IMG/VR virus record: IMGVR_UViG_3300025128_006599
Location: 1 to 64,000 of that record
Source of the DNA: a virus
Strand: one strand, 5' to 3'
Length of the DNA stretch: 64,000 bases
Each line of letters opens with the position of its first letter. Position 1 is the first letter of the stretch. This document shows positions 16,685 to 24,203 of this stretch, piece after piece. A program made the translations under genes and the position numbers. The notes under the pieces were generated by a model. That model ran no database searches, was not told the DNA's origin, and saw only the letters and a list, made by a program, of their open reading frames with translations.

Positions 16685-17404
16685 ATGATTTGGTTATCAC
16701 GTGTTCATAAACATACAGAATTAAAAGAATATATATTAGATTATATAGAAACTACTGAAAATAAAGATATAGATTTTGAAAAAGTTTCCGTATCTGATTA
16801 TCATTCACAAAATCCTTATGATCAAGAACAAAAAGCATTAGAAAAGAAGGCTTGGTTAAGTCAAAAAAACGAACCTTCTTGTGAAAATGATCCTGATAAG
16901 TGGGAACCAGATTGGGGTAGATTATCTCAAAGATATGCAAATATAAATGATGAGGAAAATAATCTACATCTTGGGCCAATCCCATTTAAAAATCCACCAC
17001 CATATCAAGATAAAGTTGTTAAAGCTATACACGAAAATCTTTATATTGCATTAGAGGGTATGAAATGTTTTGAATATAAGATTAGTAATATGTGGTTTCA
17101 TCAATATAATAAAGAAAGTTTTTTTGATTGGCACACACATCCACAATCAAATTATTCTGCAGTTTATTTTGTTGAATTACCATCAGATGAACTTGCTACT
17201 GAGATATATGGTGTAAAAAAATTAAAACCACGTGAGGGTGATTTATTAGTTTTTCCTGGTTTTTTACCTCATAGGTCACCAGTCAATAATACTGATTCTC
17301 GTAAAACCATAATATCTATGAATTTTGATGTTAATTGTTCTCCTACTGATTTTCCTGATTGGAAAGAGAGAAAAAATAAAATGATAGAAGAACGTTTAAA
17401 ATAA
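16685..17404 (+). CDS. 2OG-Fe(II) oxygenase
   Basis: A 239-residue dioxygenase with a clear TIGR02466-type core: FDWHTHPQSNYSAVYFV (His150, His152), EGDLLVFPGFLPHRSPV (distal His196) and SRKTIISMNFD (Arg206 for 2-oxoglutarate). These enzymes hydroxylate unknown substrates and are frequent in marine T4-like phages. The first ~100 residues are a less conserved helical region. It is separated from the Hint gene by 51 bases with no strong promoter or terminator visible. A methyltransferase follows 3 bases later. The context suggests tailoring of a sugar or protein. Confidence 0.75.
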   Translation: MIWLSRVHKHTELKEYILDYIETTENKDIDFEKVSVSDYHSQNPYDQEQKALEKKAWLSQKNEPSCENDPDKWEPDWGRLSQRYANINDEENNLHLGPIPFKNPPPYQDKVVKAIHENLYIALEGMKCFEYKISNMWFHQYNKESFFDWHTHPQSNYSAVYFVELPSDELATEIYGVKKLKPREGDLLVFPGFLPHRSPVNNTDSRKTIISMNFDVNCSPTDFPDWKERKNKMIEERLK

Positions 17405-17407
17405 AAA

Positions 17408-18124
17408 ATGAGTATTTTAAATTATGATTATATAAAAACTCACATAACTACGAATAATGGAGAAGAAGTTCCTTATCGATGGTCTCATGGTGCAAGTGAT
17501 ATGCATCTTGGTGATGGATTAATAATCTACACACTAATAAATTTCTTTAGATTCAAATCATTAGTATGTTTAGGAAGTGGTGGTGGATTCATACCAAGAA
17601 TAATGACACAAGCTCGATATGATTTATCTGAACAAGGATTTTATAGTGATGTATGTATGGAGTGGGGAGATAATGGAAGTACTTATCTTGTAGATGCTGT
17701 AAATGGTTTTAATGGTGAGGTAGATTGGGAAGATAAAGAAAGTTTACTTCGTAGACATTTTCATCCAAAGTTTATAAAAGATACTACAGAAAATGCTTAC
17801 TACAATTTTTTTGTTAAACAAGATATAAAAATAGATTTACTACATATAGATGCAGACCATACTTTTGAGGGTGTAAAAAAAGACTTTGATTTGTATTCAA
17901 AGATTATGAACAAAGGTGGTATTATCACTATACACGATACAGATAAAAATTATGTGGATAATTTTGTAGAAATAGACGGACACGAGGGAGATGATTTAAC
18001 TGGCCCGAGTGAATTTATTAAAACAATAGATAAAAGAAAGTTTGAAGTTTTGAACTTCTTTAATCATGGGATTAGAAAAGATAAACCAAGTTCAACAGGC
18101 TTAACAATTATAAGAAAAAAATGA
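17408..18124 (+). CDS. class I SAM methyltransferase (type 24-like)
   Basis: A 238-residue Rossmann-fold methyltransferase. VCLGSGGGFIPRIM (residues 53-66) is the SAM-binding Gly loop. DLLHIDADHTFEGVKKDFDLY (near 142-162) with GGIITIHDTD matches the Methyltransf_24/CmcI-like group, which usually methylates small molecules or sugars. MHLGDG near 32 may belong to the active-site lid. It overlaps the following glycosyltransferase by 4 bases, so the two are probably co-translated and may act on the same product. The acceptor is unknown. Confidence 0.7.
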   Translation: MSILNYDYIKTHITTNNGEEVPYRWSHGASDMHLGDGLIIYTLINFFRFKSLVCLGSGGGFIPRIMTQARYDLSEQGFYSDVCMEWGDNGSTYLVDAVNGFNGEVDWEDKESLLRRHFHPKFIKDTTENAYYNFFVKQDIKIDLLHIDADHTFEGVKKDFDLYSKIMNKGGIITIHDTDKNYVDNFVEIDGHEGDDLTGPSEFIKTIDKRKFEVLNFFNHGIRKDKPSSTGLTIIRKK

Positions 18125-18960
18125 ATTTAGTTACGGTATGTGGTCACAATACCACAATGTTATACCATATGTTACGACATTATTATCCATATGTCAAGGA
18201 TTTTTTTGTAATAATTTATGCACACCATAAAAATGATCCTGTTATAGAGGAGGCAACTTCTATATTGGATAAACTTAATTTAAAACCACATAAGATTGCA
18301 ATAGAAGAACCATTTAATTGGAATCGTGTAACAGAACTTTACAATGAAACTAAAAGATTAAAACCAGATGAATGGTGGATAGTGGCGGATGATGATGAAT
18401 TACAATTATATTTAAAACCAATTCAAGATATAGTTTATGAGTGTGAGGATAGTGGTTGGGAATTTGTAACAGGAGGTTTTATAGATAGAATAGGTGAAAA
18501 TGGAACATTTCCCAAGATAAATGATGATAGTGATATTTGGAAAGAGATGCCAAATGCTGGGTTTTTTCGATATCCATTAAGTTTAGCAAATCCAAATAAA
18601 GTTACTTTAATGAAAGGTAGTGTAGATGTTGTATCTGGTCAACATTATGTAGATTTTGGTGATGGAAAAAACTCTTGGGGAACATCCCATCCAAAAAGAT
18701 ATCCGATTGAAAAGAACTTTACACAAGTTCATCACTTTAAATGGGACTATTCGGTATTACAAAGACTTAAAGAGGTTAGTAAGTCTAACTTGATAGAGTC
18801 ATTTTCAGAAGAATATAAAAAAATGTTGTCTGCAATTGAATACTTGGACTATAAAATGGATTTGGGTGAAAGGGAATATATGTTTCAAAGAGTAGATAAA
18901 CCAAACTATAATTCTTATAGGTATTGGGATAGATTAAGAAAGATAATAACGGAAATTTGA
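18121..18960 (+). CDS. GT-A family 2-like glycosyltransferase
   Basis: A 279-residue protein of the divergent GT2 type. It opens with VTVCGHNTTMLYHMLRHYYPYV, and residues 84-97 read DEWWIVADDDELQL, in which DDDE is the metal/nucleotide-sugar-binding DxD-like motif. An HHFKWDYSVLQRL segment near 210 resembles the C-terminal part of Glyco_tranf_2_4 proteins, where His helps bind the metal. It would transfer a sugar to an unknown acceptor. It overlaps the preceding methyltransferase by 4 bases and is followed 1 base later by a sulfotransferase-like gene, so methylation, glycosyl transfer and sulfation could act on one product. Confidence 0.65.
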   Translation: MNLVTVCGHNTTMLYHMLRHYYPYVKDFFVIIYAHHKNDPVIEEATSILDKLNLKPHKIAIEEPFNWNRVTELYNETKRLKPDEWWIVADDDELQLYLKPIQDIVYECEDSGWEFVTGGFIDRIGENGTFPKINDDSDIWKEMPNAGFFRYPLSLANPNKVTLMKGSVDVVSGQHYVDFGDGKNSWGTSHPKRYPIEKNFTQVHHFKWDYSVLQRLKEVSKSNLIESFSEEYKKMLSAIEYLDYKMDLGEREYMFQRVDKPNYNSYRYWDRLRKIITEI

Positions 18961-18961
18961 T

Positions 18962-19933
18962 ATGAGATTTGAAAGTGTGGGTACAGAATCAGTTCGTATT
19001 GGTATGAACAATAAAATGGGTTCAACATCTATTAAGTCATTAGATGGTTTAAAAACTTTTGAAACTTTTGACAAGGATAAAATTACGATAGTTTTATTGA
19101 GAAACACATACGACAAGTTTAAAAGTGGTTATTTACAAGAATTAAATGGATTCTTTACCTTTGAACCACCACCATTAACTAATTATTTATTAAATTCAGA
19201 ATCAATAGATGATAAAATATCTACTTCGGATAAATCTGTTGAAGAGATACTAAAAAATTTATATGGTGGTAATGCATCATACGAAAATTTACAAATGTTT
19301 GGATTTACAACAAACCCTAATATGACAAAATTTTGGAATAAATTTTCTAAAGGATATTATAAAACATTTATACATGATGATGATGTTACTCGTGATGGTA
19401 TAGATATTATTGCTAACCTACATGATATTAATAAAAACATCGGTTGGATGTATTATAATCATGGGATATTTTGGAAGTGGAATAACTTTAATGATATTTC
19501 GTTGTTTGAATTAGGACAGCTTCCAAACGTGTATTTTTTAGAATTAAAAGATTTAAGTAATCCAAAGTTTTTAGAGTGGTTAAAAAGTAAAGACGGTGAT
19601 TGGGAAATAGTACAGGAAATTCCACATAAAAATGTAAAGTCAAATACTATTTTAGAAAAACAATTAAATGTATTTTGGAAAGAATATTATAGTGATGATA
19701 TCTTACCAGGTAGAAAATTATTTAACCCATTGAGTGAATCCAACTTTTCTTTTAATACATTTACAAATCCTAAACGAGTTTTAGGTGGTGATATTGATGC
19801 ACATTCATTTCTTTTACATACCATACCAGTAAAAAACTTTACACCAATCAATATGTTAAAGTTTATATTGAACTCACAACAAAAAGAAGTGGATTACATA
19901 CGAAAATTTAATAAAAGATATATAACATTATGA
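18962..19933 (+). CDS. sulfotransferase-like protein, divergent
   Basis: A 323-residue protein with two PAPS-binding-like elements. NNKMGSTSIKS (16-26) stands in the place of the 5'-phosphosulfate loop, and IVLLRNTYDKFKSGYLQEL (43-61) in the place of the 3'-phosphate motif, with Arg47 and Ser55. A later block, VYFLELKDLSNPKFLEWL, is shared with the protein at 40727, which marks the two as paralogues. It would transfer sulfate from PAPS to a glycan or protein. The first loop lacks the usual Pro and the Lys is shifted, so activity is uncertain. It overlaps the next gene by 4 bases. Confidence 0.55.
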   Translation: MRFESVGTESVRIGMNNKMGSTSIKSLDGLKTFETFDKDKITIVLLRNTYDKFKSGYLQELNGFFTFEPPPLTNYLLNSESIDDKISTSDKSVEEILKNLYGGNASYENLQMFGFTTNPNMTKFWNKFSKGYYKTFIHDDDVTRDGIDIIANLHDINKNIGWMYYNHGIFWKWNNFNDISLFELGQLPNVYFLELKDLSNPKFLEWLKSKDGDWEIVQEIPHKNVKSNTILEKQLNVFWKEYYSDDILPGRKLFNPLSESNFSFNTFTNPKRVLGGDIDAHSFLLHTIPVKNFTPINMLKFILNSQQKEVDYIRKFNKRYITL

Positions 19934-20739
19934 TTAAAGAACAATTTGAAGAACAAAAATATTTACAACTTAAAGATTTTCTTAATGAAGACGAAAAAAA
20001 TAAACTAACACAAGTAATTGAAGAATTAGAGAATCATAAATTTTGTAACAAAACAACTTCAGCAAACAATCACTATGTTGAAAATACAGGAAGAAGACAG
20101 GCCATATTATTTTCTGAAAATTTTAATACACAAGATGTTAATCTTGTAGAGGAGATTCGTGATTGGTTCAAAATTTCGGTTGATAAATTGTTTCCAATAG
20201 TTTTACCTAAAGTGGATTCAGTTTTCAGAGAGTTGGGATATGATAATTTAAGATTATTGAGAACAACTATACATTATATTCCACCTGAAGAACAGGCTCA
20301 AAATATTCATCATGATGGTGATGCATTAGAAAAAACATTTTTTGTAAGTATTCCATTACACGATACTAATCCTGAACAAGGCACTACTGAATTATATAAT
20401 GATAAATATGTTGGACATATAAGAGATAATTATGGAATTTATTCTTGGAGTAAATTAAAAATAATGTGGTCGGATGCTAAAACTAAAGAATTATTAAAAA
20501 AGGCAAAAAACAATAATGTTTACAATTATGGTGATGCCATTCTCTATAGGGATATAACATTTCACAGAGGGGGTACGAATAACAGTAATATAGTTAGAAA
20601 ATTTTTACATTTATTTCTAACTTATTCTGATACAAAGTGGGTTGATTATTATGATTTTACGAATACCGGTGGACTTAAAATGATACGGTCAGACAGTTAT
20701 TTTGGAGATAGGTCTAAGATATCAAGTGGATATAATTAA
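19930..20739 (+). CDS. PhyH-like 2OG-Fe(II) dioxygenase
   Basis: A 269-residue dioxygenase. Iron ligands are likely His127-x-Asp129 (QNIHHDGD) and His212 (ITFHRGG), with Arg223 in VRKFLHLFL for 2-oxoglutarate. IPLHDTNPEQGTTEL between them matches the phytanoyl-CoA-dioxygenase pattern, in which a Gly-Thr-Glu strand follows the HxD motif. Phage members of this family act on unknown substrates; sugars and amino-acid side chains are both possible. It is placed between two sulfotransferase-like genes, overlapping the first by 4 bases and the second by 1. It is the third oxygenase in the cluster and the one most unlike the others. Confidence 0.7.
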   Translation: MIKEQFEEQKYLQLKDFLNEDEKNKLTQVIEELENHKFCNKTTSANNHYVENTGRRQAILFSENFNTQDVNLVEEIRDWFKISVDKLFPIVLPKVDSVFRELGYDNLRLLRTTIHYIPPEEQAQNIHHDGDALEKTFFVSIPLHDTNPEQGTTELYNDKYVGHIRDNYGIYSWSKLKIMWSDAKTKELLKKAKNNNVYNYGDAILYRDITFHRGGTNNSNIVRKFLHLFLTYSDTKWVDYYDFTNTGGLKMIRSDSYFGDRSKISSGYN

Positions 20740-21281
20740 TGTATATTGACCATGATAATAAACGAGTTTTCATTCACATACCTCGTACTGGTGGTACAAG
20801 TATAAAGTCTGTACTAAATCTACATGATAAAATTTATAAAAAAGACGTTTATCATATGTCTGCAAATGAAATACCTAAAGAGTGTAAAGATTATTTTAAA
20901 TTTGCATTTGTAAGAAATCCATTTGATAGGTTTGTTTCTTTGTATTTTTATAATAAATCTGATTATTATAAGGAGTTATTTCCAAAAAATGAAACAACTT
21001 TGGTTGCAAAGAAGTATAATTTTAAAGAATGGTTAGATAATTTCCCATACAGACATATTCAACAAGTTGATTTTGGTTTAGAAAAATTAGATTATATTGG
21101 AAGATATGAAAATTTAGATTATGAGTTGGATGTAGTTTTCAACACTAAAGTAAATAAAGAAAATACTACTAAACACAACCATTATAGTTTTTACTATGAT
21201 GATGAAAGTATTGAAAAAGTACGAGAATTATCATCAAAAGATATAGAAGTATATAATTATAGTTATAATGAAGATAAATGA
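20739..21281 (+). CDS. sulfotransferase family 2-like
   Basis: A 180-residue short sulfotransferase. The 5'-PSB loop is VFIHIPRTGGTSIKS (10-24), close to the HIPKTGGTS of carbohydrate sulfotransferases. The 3'-PB motif is KFAFVRNPFDRFVSLY (54-69). A C-terminal HNHYSFYYDD segment resembles the end of the family. It probably sulfates a cell-surface or virion glycan using PAPS. It is shorter than bacterial members (about 220-280) but contains both cofactor motifs. It overlaps the dioxygenase by one base. A ~55-base gap with a palindrome and a TATTTAT element follows, so it likely ends a transcription unit. Confidence 0.75.
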   Translation: MYIDHDNKRVFIHIPRTGGTSIKSVLNLHDKIYKKDVYHMSANEIPKECKDYFKFAFVRNPFDRFVSLYFYNKSDYYKELFPKNETTLVAKKYNFKEWLDNFPYRHIQQVDFGLEKLDYIGRYENLDYELDVVFNTKVNKENTTKHNHYSFYYDDESIEKVRELSSKDIEVYNYSYNEDK

Positions 21282-21285
21282 TGGT

Positions 21286-21303
21286 TATTGATATTTATCA
21301 ATA
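21286..21303. promoter_or_regulatory. perfect 8-bp palindrome around TATTTATC
   Basis: TATTGATA-TT-TATCAATA at 21286-21303 is a perfect inverted repeat with a two-base centre, and TATTTATC (21292-21299) lies within it, 45 bases before the next ATG. It could be a promoter overlapped by an operator, or a weak hairpin ending the previous unit. No run of T follows directly, which argues against an intrinsic terminator. Confidence 0.35.
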
Positions 21304-21336
21304 TATAATGTTTTCGAAAATTAAGGCGCAAAATTT

Positions 21337-23484
21337 ATGAATAAATACACTATGTTTGATTCGTTACTTAACGAAATAACCTCAAGTAATTCCAAATGGC
21401 CATCACAAAATGTCGGTGTTATGGTTAGTTTTGATTATGTACCGATGACTATGGGTTCTTATGGATATGCAGATCCTATTGCAGGAACTATATTTGAGAG
21501 TGGTAGTGGAGAATCTCAAACAGTAAAGACACCTGCAGTTAGAGGTTGGGATGAACACGAGTATAAGATTTACGAAATGAATACAAATCCATATCATTGG
21601 ATTAATTCATCTTCTCTTTATGGTCTTTATGATAGAATTACAACTTATGTTAGTGAGAGTAATTATGATAATGTTGTGTTATTAAAACACGTACAACCTA
21701 AAGGTCAAAATCCAAAAGAAGAAACCGTAACATTGTTTAGTCAAAGTCTTGCAACAAAAGATATTAGTTTAGAAGAGGTAGATTATTTATATTTTTCAGA
21801 TACTCATTTACAGGCAAGTAACTCATCAAGTTTTTATCTATTTCAAGAATCACCTTACCAAACTAATACTGGATTAAAACATATAGTTAGTGGTAGTTTT
21901 GAAAAAACAGAATTCCGTAGGATTTTAGGGAACTCTTCAGTTTCTTCATCATTAATACCACTTTGGGATTCAGATAATCCCACGACAAGTGTTTGGGGTC
22001 CTGATTATGTTATTAAAAATAATTCCGTTGATAATTCATTGGCAATTGGTGGTCAGATAATTAAAAGCTATAGACATACTGGTAGTAACGCAGTCGTAGA
22101 TACTTACGCTAGTTATACAGGAAGTCAGTATGTTGTAGAACAATTTATTCTACCTGAGTTCGTATCAGCAAGTTTAGCTTCTGCATCTTCTGATGCATTT
22201 GTGGATAAAATTGATTACCCATATGGAACAACAACATATTTAACAACACCACAAAAAAACATTTTACTACGAGATGATTGGGCTAGTGGACTTGGAAATA
22301 AAAGAACAAATAGAGTTAAAATGACTTCTGATGGTAGTACTTGGAAACAAATCTCAACACACCATTCAAAAGTAGTTCCTTCAGGTTCATTAGTTAAAAC
22401 ACCAACTGGAGCAACTGCGATATCTGAATTGAACATTGGTGATACTGTTTCCTCTTATTTACCAGTTTCAATGTCTACAGAGGATTATGGTTATTTGGAT
22501 TATAGTACAAATACCTTAGTTGGTTCTACTTCAGATACTTCGGAAGTTGTGAATATCACATATGGTAAAGAATTTACCTATACACATATCTACTATGAAG
22601 TAGGTGGAGAGGAAGTTCGAATTAGTGTATCTACTGAACATGCAAATCTTTTCATAAAAGATGTCGATACTAATATATGGGGATGGAAAACACCACCATT
22701 TTTAAAGGCTGGTGATAAGATGTTAAATACAAATGAACAAGAAATTGAAATCACCAGAATGATGGAGAACGTTACGGTAAATGAAGACTATTATGCGTTA
22801 GATGTTGAGGATACGGACACGTATTTTGTTGATGGTATATTGATTCACAATGGTAATAAAAAAGGTACACCATCGGATGGAGCATATCAATTAGATTATT
22901 ATGGAACTGGATGGTCTGGTACACTTCAACATAGAGTTTACGCTCGTGATGCAAGTTGGGGAGCAAGACAAGTATACTCTGATGCTGGTGGTAGTTGGTG
23001 GAACGTTCCGTCAAGTACTTGGAGGTCTTGGAAAACAACATATACTGCAACACAAGATGGAAGTGGTTTTGCATCTACAGTCGATGGTGGTAGTTATGAT
23101 AATATTGCGATGTATAATTATCACGGAAATGGATACTCATTTAGTTCGTTTACTTGGACAGGTGTGGTAAGTGCTCAGAACAATTGGGGCCCTTCAAGTT
23201 ACACTGCATTCTTTGCACATTATACAGGTCAAGGTACTTCAACTTTAGTGGTGGCACTAAGTGATTACAGAACAAAAACGAATGTGGATTGGATTGGAAA
23301 ATCCGAATCTGGTCTTAATATTTATGAGTTCTCATATAATTGGGATAAAGATACTCGTTATCAAGGAGTTGTTGCACAAGAACTTTTAAATACTAAATAT
23401 GAAGATAGTGTAGTTCAAATTAATAGTGGATATTTAGGTGTAGATTATAGTAAATTGGATGTAGATTTCAAACAGGTTAATTAA
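21337..23484 (+). CDS. tail-fibre protein: Hint-like insert and S74 chaperone
   Basis: A 715-residue structural protein. Residues 1-345 are strand-rich, with Ser/Gly segments. About 346-505 form an internal Hint-like domain: PSGSLVKTPTGA and ISELNIGDTVSS (block A), VSTEHANLF (block B T-x-H) and YFVDGILIHN (His504-Asn505). The first position, normally Cys, is Val346, and Gly506 follows the terminal Asn. Splicing by the standard route should therefore be impaired. A Trp/Tyr/Ser-rich fibre module comes next. Residues 642-715 are a peptidase S74 intramolecular chaperone: LSDYRTKTN (Ser642, Lys647), IYEFSYNW and YQGVVAQEL. The S74 domain trimerises fibres and cuts itself off. Confidence 0.8.
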   Translation: MNKYTMFDSLLNEITSSNSKWPSQNVGVMVSFDYVPMTMGSYGYADPIAGTIFESGSGESQTVKTPAVRGWDEHEYKIYEMNTNPYHWINSSSLYGLYDRITTYVSESNYDNVVLLKHVQPKGQNPKEETVTLFSQSLATKDISLEEVDYLYFSDTHLQASNSSSFYLFQESPYQTNTGLKHIVSGSFEKTEFRRILGNSSVSSSLIPLWDSDNPTTSVWGPDYVIKNNSVDNSLAIGGQIIKSYRHTGSNAVVDTYASYTGSQYVVEQFILPEFVSASLASASSDAFVDKIDYPYGTTTYLTTPQKNILLRDDWASGLGNKRTNRVKMTSDGSTWKQISTHHSKVVPSGSLVKTPTGATAISELNIGDTVSSYLPVSMSTEDYGYLDYSTNTLVGSTSDTSEVVNITYGKEFTYTHIYYEVGGEEVRISVSTEHANLFIKDVDTNIWGWKTPPFLKAGDKMLNTNEQEIEITRMMENVTVNEDYYALDVEDTDTYFVDGILIHNGNKKGTPSDGAYQLDYYGTGWSGTLQHRVYARDASWGARQVYSDAGGSWWNVPSSTWRSWKTTYTATQDGSGFASTVDGGSYDNIAMYNYHGNGYSFSSFTWTGVVSAQNNWGPSSYTAFFAHYTGQGTSTLVVALSDYRTKTNVDWIGKSESGLNIYEFSYNWDKDTRYQGVVAQELLNTKYEDSVVQINSGYLGVDYSKLDVDFKQVN

Positions 23485-23954
23485 TGGAAACAAAATGGTG
23501 TAAAATGCATTGTGATATGCAATTATACAAAAAACAATCAGTTATAACCAACAATGTATATTGTGTAAGTGATATTAATAACCTTCCAAAAGAACAAATA
23601 CAAATTGCATTAGATAATTTTGAAAAAAAATACAATTGGACACAATGGACGATTGAAGATGCAAAAAAGAGATTTAGAGAGAAATGGAATTTATATTTAA
23701 TTGAAACTAACGATTCATCTATTATTGGATGGGTTTGGGTTTCTTTTGAGGGAGAAGTTTTAAATGCATATTCCAATCATGATTTCAAAGAGTATTTTAG
23801 CGACAAAGAAGATATTACAGATATTATGGGTGCTTTTATGATGAATTACTCGAAGGACTTAGGTTATAAAAAATTATTTGCAAAAATAGAAGAGTGGAAT
23901 AGACCAAGTTTAGAATGGGCAATTAGACATACTTGGGTTTATGATGAGGAATAA
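23484..23954 (+). CDS. GNAT-like N-acetyltransferase, divergent
   Basis: A 156-residue protein. The second half reads like a GNAT fold: IIGWVWVSFEGEVLNAY (strand pair), MGAFMMNYSKDLGYKKLFAKI (helix and strand), then EEWNRPSLEWAIRHTW, corresponding to the WNxPSI...A motif near the end of many GNATs. The acetyl-CoA loop (Q/RxxGxG/A) is not clear, so cofactor use is uncertain. The N-terminus has two Cys and two His (WCKMHCDM) that could bind metal. It starts one base into the stop of the fibre gene (TTAATGG), so it is translationally linked to that gene. Fibre maturation or sugar N-acylation are possible roles. Confidence 0.5.
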   Translation: METKWCKMHCDMQLYKKQSVITNNVYCVSDINNLPKEQIQIALDNFEKKYNWTQWTIEDAKKRFREKWNLYLIETNDSSIIGWVWVSFEGEVLNAYSNHDFKEYFSDKEDITDIMGAFMMNYSKDLGYKKLFAKIEEWNRPSLEWAIRHTWVYDEE

Positions 23955-23983
23955 ATAAAGTTTAATTTGGAAATCTTAACGTC

Positions 23984-23991
23984 TATTTATA
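23984..23991 (+). promoter_or_regulatory. TATTTATA element inside short hairpin
   Basis: An exact TATTTATA 40 bases before the ATG at 24024. It is flanked by GTCTA (23981-23985) and TAGAC (23993-23997), which could form a five-base-pair stem. It belongs to the recurring octamer set. Confidence 0.35.
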
Positions 23992-24023
23992 TTAGACAAG
24001 TTATATAAAATATAAGGGTTATT

Positions 24024-24203
24024 ATGAATGATAATACAGAACAATTAATAATGTTAGAAGAACGAAAAGTAAAAGCATTAGAAAAAATTGCTAATGTTTT
24101 GGATGCATTAACACTTTGGTTTGAAGATGTTGATAAAGATGAGTGGAGTGATAGATTACAATTTTATTTATCTGCTTTTTATGAAAAAGAGTCTGGGAAA
24201 TAA
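24024..24203 (+). CDS. hypothetical 59-residue protein
   Basis: A small acidic protein starting with ATG at 24024, behind an AAGGG about 5 bases upstream. Its stop overlaps the next ATG (TAATG). Residues 10-50 are probably two helices (LEERKVKALEKIANVLDALT, then DKDEWSDRLQFYLSAFY). There are no Cys, membrane segment or catalytic motif. Small helical proteins like this occur in marine T4-like phages without known function. Coding is supported by the RBS, the tight junction with the glycosyltransferase and codon use like its neighbours. Confidence 0.6.
   Translation: MNDNTEQLIMLEERKVKALEKIANVLDALTLWFEDVDKDEWSDRLQFYLSAFYEKESGK

Noticed and set aside
22901-23170. Overlapping plus-strand frame of 89 codons inside the S74 fibre
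   Set aside because: Alternative frame of a clear coding region; Met/Val/Leu-rich artefact composition and no RBS.
23981-23997. GTCTA...TAGAC hairpin as a terminator
   Set aside because: Five-pair stem with no T-run; it overlaps a promoter-like element instead.
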